Assembly: GCA_947034885.2 (NCBI GenBank)
Contig: OX344753.2
Span: 29,902,689-29,966,688 of the forward strand
Direction of reading: 5' to 3'
DNA length: 64,000 nt
DNA from: Thuidium tamariscinum
Lineage: Eukaryota; Streptophyta; Bryopsida; Hypnales; Thuidiaceae
In this document: in pieces, positions 24,080 to 36,934 of the stretch
How the letters are laid out: each line of letters opens with the position of its first letter
Numbering within the stretch: the first letter of the stretch is position 1
The notes under the pieces: model-generated
The model's database searches: none
What the model saw: only the letters and a program-made list of their open reading frames with translations
Told to the model about the DNA's origin: nothing
Position numbers and translations under genes: made by a program

Positions 24080-24420
24080 TTCAGTAGACTTCAGGGTCTG
24101 TTTTCACATAGTAAATTAACTCTTTTTTTGAAACTTTGAACTTAGAGAAGTTGTGAAATAAAGTTATCTTTCATCTCCAAAAATCCTTTTGCGATTTGGA
24201 GTTTTTAATAATAAGTTATGGACAAAATTCAGAGAGGGCCATTTTTTTTTCACTTTTTAACAACCTTTCTGAATTTTGTCCATAACTTCTTATTAAAAAC
24301 TCCAAATCGAAAACGGATTTTTGGAGATGAAAGATAACTTTATTTTCCAACTTTTCTTAGTTCAAAGTTCTAAGAGAAAAATTAATTTACTATGTGAAAA
24401 TGGGCCCTGAAGTCTGCTGA
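24080..24420. repeat. Large near-perfect hairpin, arms about 155 bp
   Basis: The left arm (about 24080-24238) is repeated inverted at about 24252-24420. Examples are 'ggagatgaaagataacttta' (about 24322) against its complement 'taaagttatctttcatctcc' (about 24160), and 'ctgaattttgtccataactt' against its complement. The loop is only about a dozen bases around 24240-24255. Diverged relatives of the arm lie at about 22440-22900 ('ttcggaggccgttttggtatagtaaatgg'). Confidence 0.75.
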
Positions 24421-24489
24421 CTTCACAAGGCACATGCAACAAGAACATAGAAGTAGCTAAAAGTGAATTTTTTTCCCCAAAGACATGCA

Positions 24490-24560
24490 ACCACCTTGGT
24501 GGTTGAGTGGTGAAGGACCTTGTAGTATTATCTCCAAGGTCTTGGGATCGCCCCCCCAGT
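24490..24560 (+). repeat. tRNA-like head (possible SINE) inside the CACTA element
   Basis: TGGTTGAGTGG at 24500-24510 fits a pol III A box, and GGTCTTGGGATCG at 24539-24551 resembles a B box at about tRNA spacing. The GC-richer tail that follows (to about 24650) differs from the AT-rich surroundings. This suggests a captured tRNA-derived SINE; no functional tRNA fold is complete. Confidence 0.4.
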
Positions 24561-24710
24561 GCCATCCACTTGGTGGTTGCCTGCATGGCAGTTGCCTGGT
24601 TGGCATCTCGTGTGGCAGCCCACGTGGTGGGCTGCCACATGGCAGTTTTGAATTTTTTCAAGAATAAATTGGAAAATTTTATAGAAGAAATTGTTGAAAA
24701 TCAACACATT

Positions 24711-24907
24711 CTAAGGCAGAGGCACCCAATGGCGTGCATGTACCCAATGGTGTACAGAAATGTAGCGGGACTATAGACTGCTTATTGTTTTAGGTCAAAA
24801 AAATAAGCCATGTACTGCCTACCTACATTTATAGCCTGAAATCATTGTGCGCTGTAGAAACGCACACCATTGGGTACAGGCACGCCATTGGCGTGCCTTT
24901 GCCTTAG
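24711..24907. mobile_element. Short MITE nested in the CACTA element, 197 bp
   Basis: Terminal repeats are CTAAGGCAGAGGCAC at the left and GTGCCTTTGCCTTAG at the right. They continue inward through blocks with 'caatggcgtgc' and 'gtacccaatggtgt' that are repeated inverted at 24860-24900. No coding capacity. Confidence 0.7.
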
Positions 24908-25159
24908 TTGCCGAATCAACACTTTTTAGATCCTAATGAGCACAAAATTGTTGATTTGGATGTCCAAATCAACACTTCTTTGCTATGCAATGTCCGGGTC
25001 AACGTATCCTAATCAACACAAAAAGTAACAAACCAAATCAACACTTTTCTGTCACTGTGGACGCTGAATTTTCTACTAGTGGGAGTTTCCGAATTGTTGT
25101 GAGTTTACAATGGAGTAAGGTTCTTTATATCCACATGGAGTGGAGGGAGGTGCCCCAAC

Positions 25160-25425
25160 CTATGTGGGATATAAAGAGCCTTGATCCATTAGAATGGATG
25201 TAGAAGACTCATCTTATGTAGATTTTTAAAATTAGAATTAGTTTTTAATTAGTTCTAATTTTAAAAACCTACATTAGATGAGTTTCCTATATTCATTCTA
25301 TGTGGATGTAGCAAGACATGAGTTTCCACATATGAAGTGGAGCTCACTACATCCTCTTGAGGTTTAAGAAGGTGTCCCATATGGGTTGGGACACCTTCTA
25401 CTACTTCAAGAGGATATAGTGAGCT
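25160..25425. repeat. Two adjacent hairpins
   Basis: Hairpin one pairs 'gactcatcttatgtagattt' (about 25206) with 'aacctacattagatgagtt' (to about 25284) around a loop near 25242-25252, and extends imperfectly outward. Hairpin two pairs 'agctcactacatcctcttga' (25341 on) with 'tcaagaggatatagtgagct' (to 25425), with the apex around 'catatgggttggg'. They lie just outside the CACTA end and may be a separate small element. Confidence 0.6.
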
Positions 25426-26926
25426 TTAATATTCACTTAAAAATTCAAACCAAGATGAATTTAATTTTTCATCTTTGGAGGGACAAAAAAAGTCTCATTT
25501 TCTATAGATGAAATTACTTATAAGTATTTCATTTTTTTTAAAACATTGGATGGTGAGCAAAGAGTCTGTGTGTCAATATTGGGGTCCAAAGTATAGTCAA
25601 AAACCTTCCCGAGCCATGGCCAAGGTTTAACATTTGTACTCAGTAAATTTGATCTTGGCTAGGCATTTTTTAAGCCCTATCTTATGTGTCATGGGATACT
25701 GACTATCACTAAGCCTATTCAAATACCCAGTTTGTGTCATATCTTGCATTGCAGTGGGTTGAGAGGTAACTTCGACTTATTTTCTAAAATCAAAAGAAAC
25801 ATATATTTTCATCTCTTTATTGGTTTCCAAGTCCCACCTAACATTATAGAATCACTACAGTACTTTACAACAATGCAGGTTATGCACTTCCTCCTATAGT
25901 AGAACCTCTATATAGTAATAAATTTCTATAAGAAATTATTGATTTCCAATTTTAACTTGAGCCACATACAAACATCATAAATGCAAATGCACCTCTTGTC
26001 TATATAATAAGGTGGGTACACTCAAAAGCATAGTTGACTTTAAAGCACCATCTACTGTTTGAGTATATTTTCAAAATCAGTTATGTACATAGACTGTAGA
26101 TGGCACTTTTAGAAACAAACTTTGATCCTTAATAGAGTTAATTATAAAGGAACCCCCATGTTGAAAAAGGATGTTAGAGGGAGATATAACTAAGATTAGA
26201 AAAAAGAAACATGGTACCAAATGCCTTTCATTAGACCTTAATTTTGGTACCCCTAGGACTTTTGTCCTATGTTTTTTCTAAACTTGCGCACATCATCTGA
26301 CATTGCACACACTTTATAATTAACACTAATAGCTTTTTTCATATTGTATCCAAATGTTGTATTTTTTGGTGCATTGGAACATGCTTTCACTTGCCTACAA
26401 GAAAATCTAGAAATCTAAATAGACTAATAATAGTAACTAGGCACAATACCAATTTGTAGCACTTTTAAATGTACCGACCTTAATCTCTCTTTTGTATTGT
26501 ATTAGCCTTATTATACTAGACAAGTTCTATTAAATTCACTTCTGTAATATATCAGGAGAAGAAGAAAAGCAACATTGGTTTTATAATAGGCAAGAATGAA
26601 GAATATTGGAGATAGTTCTACTATAGCAACTAAGCCATGATACAACTAAAGGCTAGGAGGTTTACTTCATTTGAAAAGCAAGTTGGTGTTATAGAGACAA
26701 TGCCTCTCATGATATATGATGAGACTTGTTTCAAAAGACTTACAATCATTGTAAAGCTCACGAATGAACTAAAGAAAAGAAACTTGTGATGCTGGCAAAG
26801 CTTTATGTTTTATATTCATGGTGCTTTGGACAAAGAAATCTTCAGACAAAGAAATCTTCATTCATTCATACTTTTGCAAGGGTGCATAAGCAACTAATTA
26901 AGAATGTTCTGACCTTGAACACCCCC
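25426..26926. other. 3' flank of the MSL1-like gene, nothing else recognised
   Basis: AT-rich DNA. The 3' UTR of the MSL1-like gene on the minus strand should extend into the right part of this stretch, but I could not place its end. No credible reading frame or repeat terminus was found. Confidence 0.4.
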
Positions 26927-29900
26927 CTACAAAGAACAAGGACTAGTATCAGCCCCAAGTAGTGCCCCAGACTTCACAACAATTTGGACAACTTCTATGA
27001 GAAGAGCTTCCTCTGTCATTAGAAATTCGTCTGTTCCCTGCGTCAAAACCAAGCACCTTTAATGAAAGAATCAAATAAAATATCCTTTCTTCTTGAGCAA
27101 ATTACGGCAGGATTTAGAATACAAGCATGCAATGTGCCTACCTATTGCATGCAACTTAGGCCTTAACCCTTATACAACAAATCATGTCCCAACTTAGACA
27201 AACTTCATTACATTAGTTTCCTACACTAAAACGTTCATTTTAGAATTTACTCTAAGATATTCCATATTTCCATAGTACTCCAAGGTAATATTCTACATAC
27301 CACATTCTTCAATTTTTTATAATTAAAATTCATAAACAAATTGATATGATTTTGTTTAAATTTATTTTTGTTACTATTGTTTTGTTTGAAAAAATTGTAG
27401 TATCAAAAATGATAAGAATAAACAAAAATGGAGATAACAATGATAACCATCATATTATAATTGAGGTACTTCTTGAGAAAAATTGAATAGAAACGGATCA
27501 AATGAAATATATATGAAACTTTCTAGAAAATGCATTCAAAGGGCAATGAAAATTGCAAAGTTTACAATTTTTTCAAAATGGAATAAAAATTAGGTCATTG
27601 GAGCTAAATTTTCTTAGGTGAGCTTTACTACATTCAAAATGAAGAAGTACGTGAAATTTTATGTTTATTTTGAAAATGCCCGTTGGACTTGACTAAGATA
27701 AAGTAACTACTAATAGATCTCTTTTACCTCTACCAAAATAATTTTTCTTTGTAAATATAGACAAATCTATAGTTACATGGCTTCAAGACTCTTAGTTTCT
27801 TATATTCCCTATTTCACAATTCTAGATGACTTATATGATGAGAGATGTACTATGTGATAGGACATTAAATAGAGGTCAATGATTTACATCTACAACACTT
27901 TCTTCTAATAAGAATATTTGAAAAGAATACATAACCTTGTGCAAAATGATGAGGATTGAGTACTATACCATAGGTTTGAGATTGCAAATCACATTCAATT
28001 CTAACGATAATCCCCCAATTCTGCTTACGTGACATCGAGGAAGTTCAGTCTCTAAGTAAACTTTTGAGTGTTCAGTCAACATCTTACGCACTTCAGCTGA
28101 TATGGTTGGCACTCTATTTAAATTTTGAAGACGTATTGGCAGAGAAAATGCCATTCCTCTCCATTGCACACGAGATTTGTTAACAATCACCTACCAAACT
28201 CAATTTGGGAGAAGATTTGTTATTGAAGTCCTTATAAAAAAACATTTGATTTTTACATTTAGAAATGGTTTTAGAAAGTTATCAAGGAATCACCTGGCTA
28301 GAGAAGAAAGAGTTGGGAACAATGATGGGAAACTTGTCTGTATTCAACAACAAAGTAGAATGTATACCCATTTCTACTACTTGACCAGTTACAGGTCCAG
28401 CCTGCCATTCCACCCAAAAACTTTATTATTTTAGAATTTTTCATGTAGTAAATATTATTTCATATTAGACACTACAAAGATTGTTGGAATGCCAACAATA
28501 CTAATGAATCACAAATATTGGGAATTGGCCTTGATACAAACCATGCATATTAACTCATCACTTACTTTAAAAGTCAACCAACTAATTTGTGTCAATAATG
28601 GAGTAACTTGTGTTTATGGTTGGACTTGGAGACAGTCCATCATTAAACAATTCAAAGTTTGAATACAATTCTACTTGATGCCCCGCTCTTGGACCACTTT
28701 CATGAATGAGTTACATATTCTAAACAATTTCTTCTCAATGCATTAATCTACTTTAGAATTAAAATTCAGTGAAGGTGTTCTAGGTAATGCAACTCAAATT
28801 ACTACACTACCAAAATGAAGACTTGAGGGATTGGAGGAAGGAACATAGGTAGTTAGTAAGAATGCAATTGTAGAATCTTTTGAACTTTTGTGATTCTTCA
28901 GTACCACATTCTAGTAATTCAATTCTCGAGGTCAACGACAAGAGCTCATGTAGATTTAGAGAGACATTTAGACTTAGAGAGAAGGGCAAATTTTCACACT
29001 CAAGGATGTAGATTTGTGAAATAAAGATGAGTAGGAATAGAACTCAAATCTAGTAAGTGTTGAAGAAGGAGAGAGAAGAAGAGTAATGAGGTCTATTCTA
29101 AATTCAGCAAAAAAAAAGCATTCGTTGGAGATAGTTATGAAGTGTACTGTTATAGAGTCACCAATTGAGAATGGTCTCGAGAACTGAAGTCCAACACCAC
29201 AAAGCATGTTCCCCATTACATCTTTGGCAGCAAAAGCTGTTGCTACTCCTGCACCATTAAATTGCCACTGGCACACAAGAATGTTCATTATATTCACACA
29301 TGTGCTTTCACCAAAAAAAATCAACAATGTGGATATTTAACATGACCTCAAGAACATTAAAAAAATTCAAACATCCAAAATCCTTTTTGGAAAAAAGTGA
29401 CAACCAAATCTAGCTCGGTAATTGGTGTGCACCTCCTATACCTCCTACAGTCAAGATTGATTGCACAGCCATTCCACAAGCTTCAGCTACAGCCATGCAA
29501 CCTAAGATGAGTAATCCCAACGATGACAAGTGATCCATGGTCAAGTACCGTTCTTTGTCAGGTCCAGCAAATGACTTCCCTGTGACAATTCGTGCAAATA
29601 CATTGGTTTTCCAACGATATAGAAACCAAACCATGCACACAACTGTGGCTCCACTCCAAATTTGTGTTAGATAATTTGTTGCCACAGATGTAGGTGCCAC
29701 CATGTATGCCCTGACAAACCATCAAAACAACATATTGAAGTGGACAACATTGATTAACTTTACAAAGCTTAAAACCATTATTATTGTTGGATGGTCATTG
29801 GATAACAATACAACAAGATAAACCTTGAATTTGCAATTTCTCTCAATGTAAGGTAGAAGAGACAACACCATAATTGAGGAGAAGTTGGTCCGAATGTCAA

Positions 29901-30977
29901 CAATTAGAAATTTTTGTATATCAAAGTAGAGGCCCTATTTTCACCTCTTTTCCAAAAATTCATCTACACATGTACTTGGTTGGAGTCATTAGCAAGAGGT
30001 AAAAGCATAATTTGACTAAATGCCTATGGCCATTATCACATATAATGGTCTACAACCCTACTTTATGATTGCATGAGAATTTGTCTATAGAGATAAAAAC
30101 AACAACATTAATCTATATGGATTTGGTTGTTGTATTCCAAAGATCTTTCTACATCATTCTTATTAGATCTCTAAAAAATCACATTTCTACAAATTTTAGA
30201 ATGTTTAAAGTGACAACAAATAGTATCTTCTACTTTACAACATGCATATTACAATGTGTTAAGCAACAATAATTTAAAAATTCAACATGATTGTTGACTT
30301 CTATTGATCTGAGAGTTGGTTAGGGAAGGTATTAAGTCTTACATGTGGGAAAAGGCAACAATTGCTGCAAGCAATCGGGAAGGGTCCTCCAAAGCTCCAC
30401 ACATACTAAGTTCATATGGCACCTTCTCCAACACTTTCTCCAACGGTGTACGTCCAATCAATATCTTTGTGGTTGGGGCGGTTTCCATGTAGGAATACAT
30501 TCGACGTAACATATTTGGCAATACAATCCAAGCTACAATTGAAAGCACTACAGCTGTGCTTCCAGGGCGCACAATCAAAGCACCTTCTCTATCCTTTGCA
30601 ATACCCATATATTTGGGAAGTAGATACAAAAAAAGCCTTTTTGCATGCCCACATCCTTTAATAAGTTCAAAGATGGATTTAATAAGAGAAGTCGTAGCCC
30701 TAACCTCAAGAAAGTTTGGATCCTTTTTTCTGGAAGTTGTACCAAAAGACTCACAACTTGTACCTATTGACCAGCTCAAAGCATCTTGCACATTTAACTT
30801 GCAATGAGCCCCCCATGGATGGTGATGATGGTGTTGCCTCCCATTCCAAACTAAGAAATTAACTAGGGTAGCATTTCTTGAGATGACTCTCAACTTCAAA
30901 GGCTTGATTGCTAGGGGTTGCAATTTGCTTGTTGTAGCATCCATTTGAATGATCTCCCGCATCCACAAAGACATCAT
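26927..30977 (-). CDS. MSL1: MscS-family mechanosensitive ion channel, MSL1-like (6 coding exons)
   Basis: Plant MSL1 proteins are MscS-type channels of the mitochondrial inner membrane that relieve ion or voltage stress. Coding exons on the minus strand are 30977-30343, 29710-29433, 29248-29148, 28401-28294, 28190-27969 and 27037-26927. Phases join cleanly, giving 484 residues (Arabidopsis MSL1 is about 497). Visible are hydrophobic segments near 139-156, 200-220, 230-246 and 274-296; the pore helix TVGGIGGVATAFAAKDVMGN (about 299-318); QFSRPFSIGDSI; the beta domain GQVVEMG...KFPIIVPNSFFSSQVIVNKS; and the tail ALLIEVVQIVVKSGALLG. The pore fits MSL1 rather than plastid MSL2/3. The first 100 residues are Ser/Thr/Arg/Lys-containing with a run of five His and could hold a mitochondrial presequence, but a CAG just upstream of 30977 leaves room for another 5' exon. 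Position 337 is Thr where relatives often have Lys before AG. The family call is firm; the N-terminus is less certain. Confidence 0.92.
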
Positions 30978-33900
30978 TCTATCTGAGTATCATCACCAAT
31001 TTTCTTAAGGTTGCACTAAAAAAACCCTTCTAATAATTCCACTTGGTAATGCCTTCCATGACCAATATTATATACAAACCTTTATAACACTTTGAATTCT
31101 AGAAACCCACTTAAACAAAGATTTGATTTTAGGGTTTAGTAATAAAGCTAATAATGAGCATCATTAACCCCGACCCCAACTTTTTGATACATCCATGATT
31201 GATGCTATAATACAAAAGAACAAAACTATTGTTATAGGAGGCATTGTCAAGCAAATAAATTTATCAAATCACCAATCCATAGACATAAGAGTCAATTTGC
31301 AATAGCATGCCCCTTAAAATGCTATGTAAACCTACATATATTATATCCTTGTCTTTTCAGATCTCTAAACACAAAATTTTGTCTCACAGTTCATGTAGCA
31401 CTTTGTCACTATAGAGCTATGGAGAAGAAATGGAAAAAGTCTTTTAATTTAGCACTAGTGATGCTTTGACTACCAATTAATGTACCAATTCAAACAATGG
31501 TGAAGCATACAAGCTCTAGAATCTTCCACAAGAAGAGGCACTAAGTATAACTACTGCAACAAAGAGAAGATACAAATATTTCAACAAGATTGTAGCTTAG
31601 TCTTGGCAAAGCACTAGTTGTATTTAAATTGGCTTCTACCCCTATTTCATGGGAGATTATGTAATTCATTAAGTCTTCAATGCTTTAATGCTTTTTTTAA
31701 TTTTTAATTTTCAAGGATTCTAATATTTCTTTAAATGAATCAAAAGTTATTTGGACAAAACATTGCCTACACAATACATAAATTGATTAAATTTTGAAAT
31801 AATGCTTTTGGAGGACTTAGGGTTTCAAATTTCATCAAAATTGTCATACAATTAGTTAAATCTCATTGGAAATTGATACCAAAATTGAATCTCAAATTGA
31901 TGTGTAGAATTTAATCTTTAATAGCCTAGATAGCTAACTTTTGGATGTCTACAATATGGTATTTTTAGTGTATTTGACGTAATGTAAAGCACATGAGTTG
32001 AAGTGTAGCATCAATAAAAAAATAAGTTTATGTTTATAATAAGCCAAATTCAATGAGAAACAACACTTTCAATTTGGACCATTACTACTATAACAATTAG
32101 ATGTGAAAATGAATGCAAAAGAAAAATGCTAATCATTGAAGTGCTAATCTAATGGTCTTTGTCTTGCTATATTTTAGCATATTCTTCATGCTCTTCATGG
32201 CATTTATATTCATTGCATACTACAATACATAAAGTCTCAACATTCACTCTCAAGGTCCCACTCAAGGAGCATAAAATGTACGATTTGCATTGGTTTTGGG
32301 GACTAAATTGTTGTATCTATACCAAATTTACTTTTGAACATCCACACTTTTTGCCACAATTAATTCATGACATTTATTTTTATAAATTCATAATCTTAGA
32401 ATCTAAATAAAATACACATTTGAAGTAGAAAAAGTAAAAAACTAATGCAAACAATTACTAAAGCAATGCGATAAAAACAATCACATCCTTGCAATTGTAA
32501 AAATCAATGATAATTTTTTTGGTAATTAACTTATTAATTATCAACAAGGTTTGCATATTTATTGCTCACAATGCATTACAAGAAAGCAATTGTTGGTATG
32601 AAGTGTAAAATTGTAAATATTTGGAGATTTAAAATTTTGATTTTGATTGGATTGTCATCTTTTACATCAATTTCAATATGCATTTTGTACAAATAATTTT
32701 CAATTCACTAAAATACACCTCTTAGAGCATTTTTGTAACTTCCCTTGTATATTTTAGAAAATATTTTGCATATTTGCCACATTATCTTCAATTGTAGGAC
32801 ATTAACCATGCATTTAAAAAAATTATCTTATCTTTTAAATATGGCTACATTCTAATGAGTGAGATATTAAAGGAATTTATACACAAATGAAAGGTAAGTT
32901 TATACTAGTTGCTAGATTTAGATCATTGATAGGTTAAATTTACATCTAAGACCTTTTTTAATATTATTTTTTATCTGTAAATGACAAGCCCAATTTTGAA
33001 TTTGACATTATTTAAAATATTTAATCTAGGCAATATGAGTTGTGTACAATCAATCAATGACAAGCTTCCTCTTTCTTTAAGGCAACATGTCAAATAGTTT
33101 CAAACATATTGTACTCTACAAACACATTAATAAATTTTTCAATGCAAAACAAAGTCATTCTACTTGTAATTCAAACTCAATTTGAAAGATGTTTGCCTTG
33201 AAAACAAAGATGATGATATGAAAAAGTTTGATTGCAGTTTAGTATTAGACATTATCTCATTAAGATTTTCTAAAAATCAAGACCTTCTAATATGTATTTC
33301 TTGTTTAAACCTTGAACACTGTGATATCCATATTTTGATTGATGAACAAAATGTTTAAGGAAAACATTTTGTCCAAATATTGTCTCATCTAATTGAAACA
33401 ATCATTGAACCTTGAAAAGATGGATTTTAAATAATTAATTTAATGAAATTGAGATAAATAATTAATTAAATGAAAAAATCCTTGAAAATGACTATGCAAA
33501 AATCTCCCAAAGATGCAAGTGGTAAAGAGTTAAAACCAAGTCGATATAATTTTTTACATTATATAAGGGTCTATGATTATTAGAGAATTAGAAAATGTGC
33601 AAAAATTCCAAAGAATACAAGTATTAAAGTATGAAAGGTTAGAAACAAGTGTAAACATTCCTTGAAGTTATTTATCCTGCGAAGGCCATTGTCTGTTTGA
33701 TGGACAAATGGGATTTTGGATAGGTATCTATAGTCTAAATGTATGTCATGATTTTTTGAAATATTTTTTGAAGATTGAAAAATTGAATAATTTAATTAAG
33801 AAAAAACTATTTTTTTCTCATAGATTAAATTTTTATGTATGTGCAAAGCTTTGATTCATATAGGATTCATTTAACTTATAGGATTAATTTTATAATGCAA

Positions 33901-34225
33901 TTTTAACACTTTTTCAAAGAAAAGATTCATATGATTTATTTTTCTTGCTACAACAATCTCATCATTAGAATTTGAGCATTTTAATTTCATCTTAAAGATA
34001 TTAATCATTTAGATTTTCCTTCTATCTCATATCCACATCTATGAAATAAGTTTTTAAAGAATGAAAGTTAATTATTTTTAATTCATTTTTTCCCCTAGAC
34101 TCTCAACTGAATTTCCTACTATAAAAGTTTAAAACTCAAAAATGTATAGTGTTAAAATTAAAATTAAAATTAAAAAGGTTCGAAGTCAAATAATCAAATC
34201 TTGCAATGTGTTGAAAAATTTGTTT
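30978..34225. other. AT-rich intergenic DNA, nothing recognised
   Basis: Contains the upstream region of the MSL1-like gene. No promoter element stands out among many TATA-like strings. Open frames (for example 32159-32410) are short and composition-driven. Around 33,420-33,480 there is a local run of 'aaataattaatt'-type repeats. Confidence 0.4.
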
Positions 34226-34542
34226 CATTACATGAGAGTTGAGGCTTTGGGAGGGCTGTTTCAAGTCGCTTTCCGAAATGGTTTCTAAAATGGTTCCCAA
34301 AACGGTTTTGGAAATAGTGACCAACAATTTCTAAAAAAATTCAAAAAAAATTGGAGGGTCCTAAAATGTGAAAAAAATCCGAATTTAAAAAAAAAAAGTC
34401 AATAACATGGCACGGTCTTGACCACATGAGATTGCACAAATTTTGTATTCTTGCAACAGTGAAACATGTTCTTGCATCAATTTCAATGCTTCCGTAGTTT
34501 GGAAACCCGTAGTCTTCCAGAGGCACCAAATCTCATCTAATG
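34226..34542. mobile_element. Family C MITE, copy 4
   Basis: Ends are CATTACATGAGAGTTGAGGC and GGCACCAAATCTCATCTAATG, diverged family C termini. Inside lie the 'gggagggctgtttcaagtcg' block and an 'aaaatgtgaaaaaaatccg' block that match copies 1 to 3. Length 317 bp, non-coding. Confidence 0.7.
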
Positions 34543-35449
34543 TTCTATACTTTAAATGTAGATATATATCTTATAGTCTCTATGGTCAAAAAATTTGAAA
34601 TTTTTCCCATACATATTTATATTAGAGTTAGGTGTAAGATCCTATGGTTAGATATTTAAAACAAACAATTTTCAAATCTTCTTATTTTTTGTTGTAAAAA
34701 TAGCAATTTTGAGTGTTTTTCATAGAAATAAGACCTTGGTCTCTTAGAGGTTGTGAACGCTTCTAACTCCACTCTTGAGCTAAAACTTTATCACACGGGT
34801 CATGTGTCTAATTGAGTTTTCTTTCTAATTGAGTGTTCAAAGAGAGCCTTCCAAACAATGAACTCTTTTAGTCACGCCTTATAAGTATCAATTTTACTAC
34901 CCGGTTCATTGTTAATTCAATCCTTCGTGGTAGATGTTCCTAATTCTATTTTGGATCTCACTAATCTTTTCTATTCTAATCGAATTGTTAATTGAAATCG
35001 TACCTACCCCTAGTTCCAAGCATTTGGTAAAAAGAAACTTAGTAATAAAACAATGAGAATAAAAATCAAATGAGATTGATTTACCTTCTCCGCGTAAATC
35101 TCCATGGTCCCGTCGTCAAACATCATCATGTGAAGGTATTCTCCCATGACTTTGCCATCAAAATCATCCCGGCTCCCCATCTAATTCATGATAATTCTCA
35201 CGTTGTTGATAATAAATTTTATCCTGACTAAATAAATAAAACTAATTTAGTTCTAAATTAATTGCGCATTTTTCTTTCATTCCTAATTTTCCGATAATGG
35301 AAAGTACCACAAATTAATCTAGCCTATCTAATGGGTTAGTAAATCAATTCAATGGAAATTCAATGGTTAGTTTATTGTTAGTTTTATTCTTTTTGGTTGA
35401 TATTCGAATTTCAAGATGAAATTAATTATTTTGGCTAAGAAATTATCAT

Positions 35450-35656
35450 CAAATCTTTTCAAATCTAATTAATTTTGAATTCTTGTTAATTCTTAAAAAT
35501 TAGTTGTCAATTTGTTTGTTTTTTCCCTTTTGTCTTATTAAAATATTTTAATCGAAAAGCTATCATCAAATCTTTTCAAATCTAATTAATTTTTGAATTT
35601 GCGTTAATTCTAAAGAAATTGGTTGTCAATTTGTTTGTTTCCCTTTTGGCTTATTA
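35450..35656 (+). repeat. Direct duplication, two units offset by about 120 bp
   Basis: Unit one starts 'aatcttttcaaatctaatta' near 35451 and runs to 'ttgtcaatttgtttgttttt'. Unit two starts with the same string near 35570 and ends 'ttgtcaatttgtttgtttcc'. The link is an AT-rich stretch also ending in 'agctatcatca', which matches the sequence before unit one ('aaattatcatca'). Confidence 0.7.
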
Positions 35657-36934
35657 GGCCTAATAAAACAAAACCAACAAAATCCAAACCTTCTAAGAAT
35701 CTAATTAATAACTAACTACCAAAGAATGTAGAACATTCCTAAAGAACAAGAATAAAACTCAATAGTAGGATTCCTTTTAAATAGTTATTTAATACCAAAG
35801 GTCAATTCCTATAGAATAAATAACCTTATTCAATAGTAATATTCCTTGGATATCAATTTTATAATGTTAATACCTTACGTTTTGCAATCCCCGAGCCTTA
35901 ATCCTCCCACAAGCCTAGTTTTCTTCTTCAATTGGTTTTGTTGCAATGTTTCATGAGAAAGACGACGGCTATGGAGTTTGAGTTTTGATGTTTTGGTGAG
36001 AGATGTTGAAACTCTAAGATTTAGTTTTTTAAATAAAATCAAAGAAAGGTGGGTGTGGCGCCAACTGCCAACCCGTGATTTTGTCAAAAAATCAAATTTT
36101 GTGCTTCAAAAATCTCACTTGTGTGTGTGAATTGAAGTCCAGCCTATGCTAGCTCCGATAAGTTCACTAAGGCTCCGATCAGTCACCAAGGCTCTGTTCG
36201 CCCGATTGTTGGCTCTATCCGCTCGGCCATTTAGCGGAACCCAATTGGCCGGGGTTCCGTCACCCCTTCTTGGCCCTCCCTTGGCCCTTCCCTGACCTGG
36301 CTTCAGTCCGGCCACTACTGGCTTTGGTTCGCCTCCACTGGTTTGCTTTGGACCAAAACTAGTTTGGATTTGGGTTTAAGTACCTTTTGAATTTTTGTTC
36401 TAATACACCTTAACCCTAAGACTAGAATATGTGGCAATTTTTAACGGGGAGTGGAGGAAGAATCCCACTTTGTAATTGATCCCTTGAACCCCTAATTCAA
36501 GGTTTCCTAGGATTATAACTTTCGAGTATTATAAGTTCAAAGCTTCGCCGTGAGAGTGTTGAATGGTATTTTAAGAGTTTTATTCGCAAAAGGAAGTACA
36601 CATGACAGTGTTTAACCGAACTTTCACTTTAAATTCTTAAAATTTCCTAATATTTTGGGATTTTGCAACCAAAGGAGGTACATATGACAGTGTTTAAACC
36701 GAACTTTGGTGCTCAATGCTCAAAATTTCCGTGAATTAGTGGCAAAGAAAGTGTCGAGGCCTTGCCTCTTGAGTATGTGTGACAAAGGAATAAAAATTGA
36801 AGGGGCCCTAAGCCTTCAAAACTTGAAGAACTAAACACAAAATAAGACTTGGCCAAAAATCTTTGGTCCAAGTAGTGCCCCGACCGTGTCGGTGGCATAA
36901 GTAACAGAAGAACAAAGTATCGGTGCGAGAAATG

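Larger units (their letters stand above)
22183..25081. mobile_element. CACTA (En/Spm-type) transposon, non-autonomous, 2.9 kb
   Basis: Termini are CACTAGTAGAAAA (22183-22195) and the exact complement TTTTCTACTAGTG (25069-25081), the signature ends of plant CACTA elements. They are flanked by a perfect 3-bp target duplication, GGA (22180-22182 and 25082-25084), as this superfamily makes. Subterminal regions are packed with copies of a gttgatttgg / ccaaatcaac motif: plus-strand at about 22200-22330, and in both forms at about 24905-25050. These are typical candidate transposase-binding repeats. No transposase frame is present, so it would need a helper. The interior holds a family B element, a large hairpin, a tRNA-like head and a small MITE. 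Confidence 0.92.
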
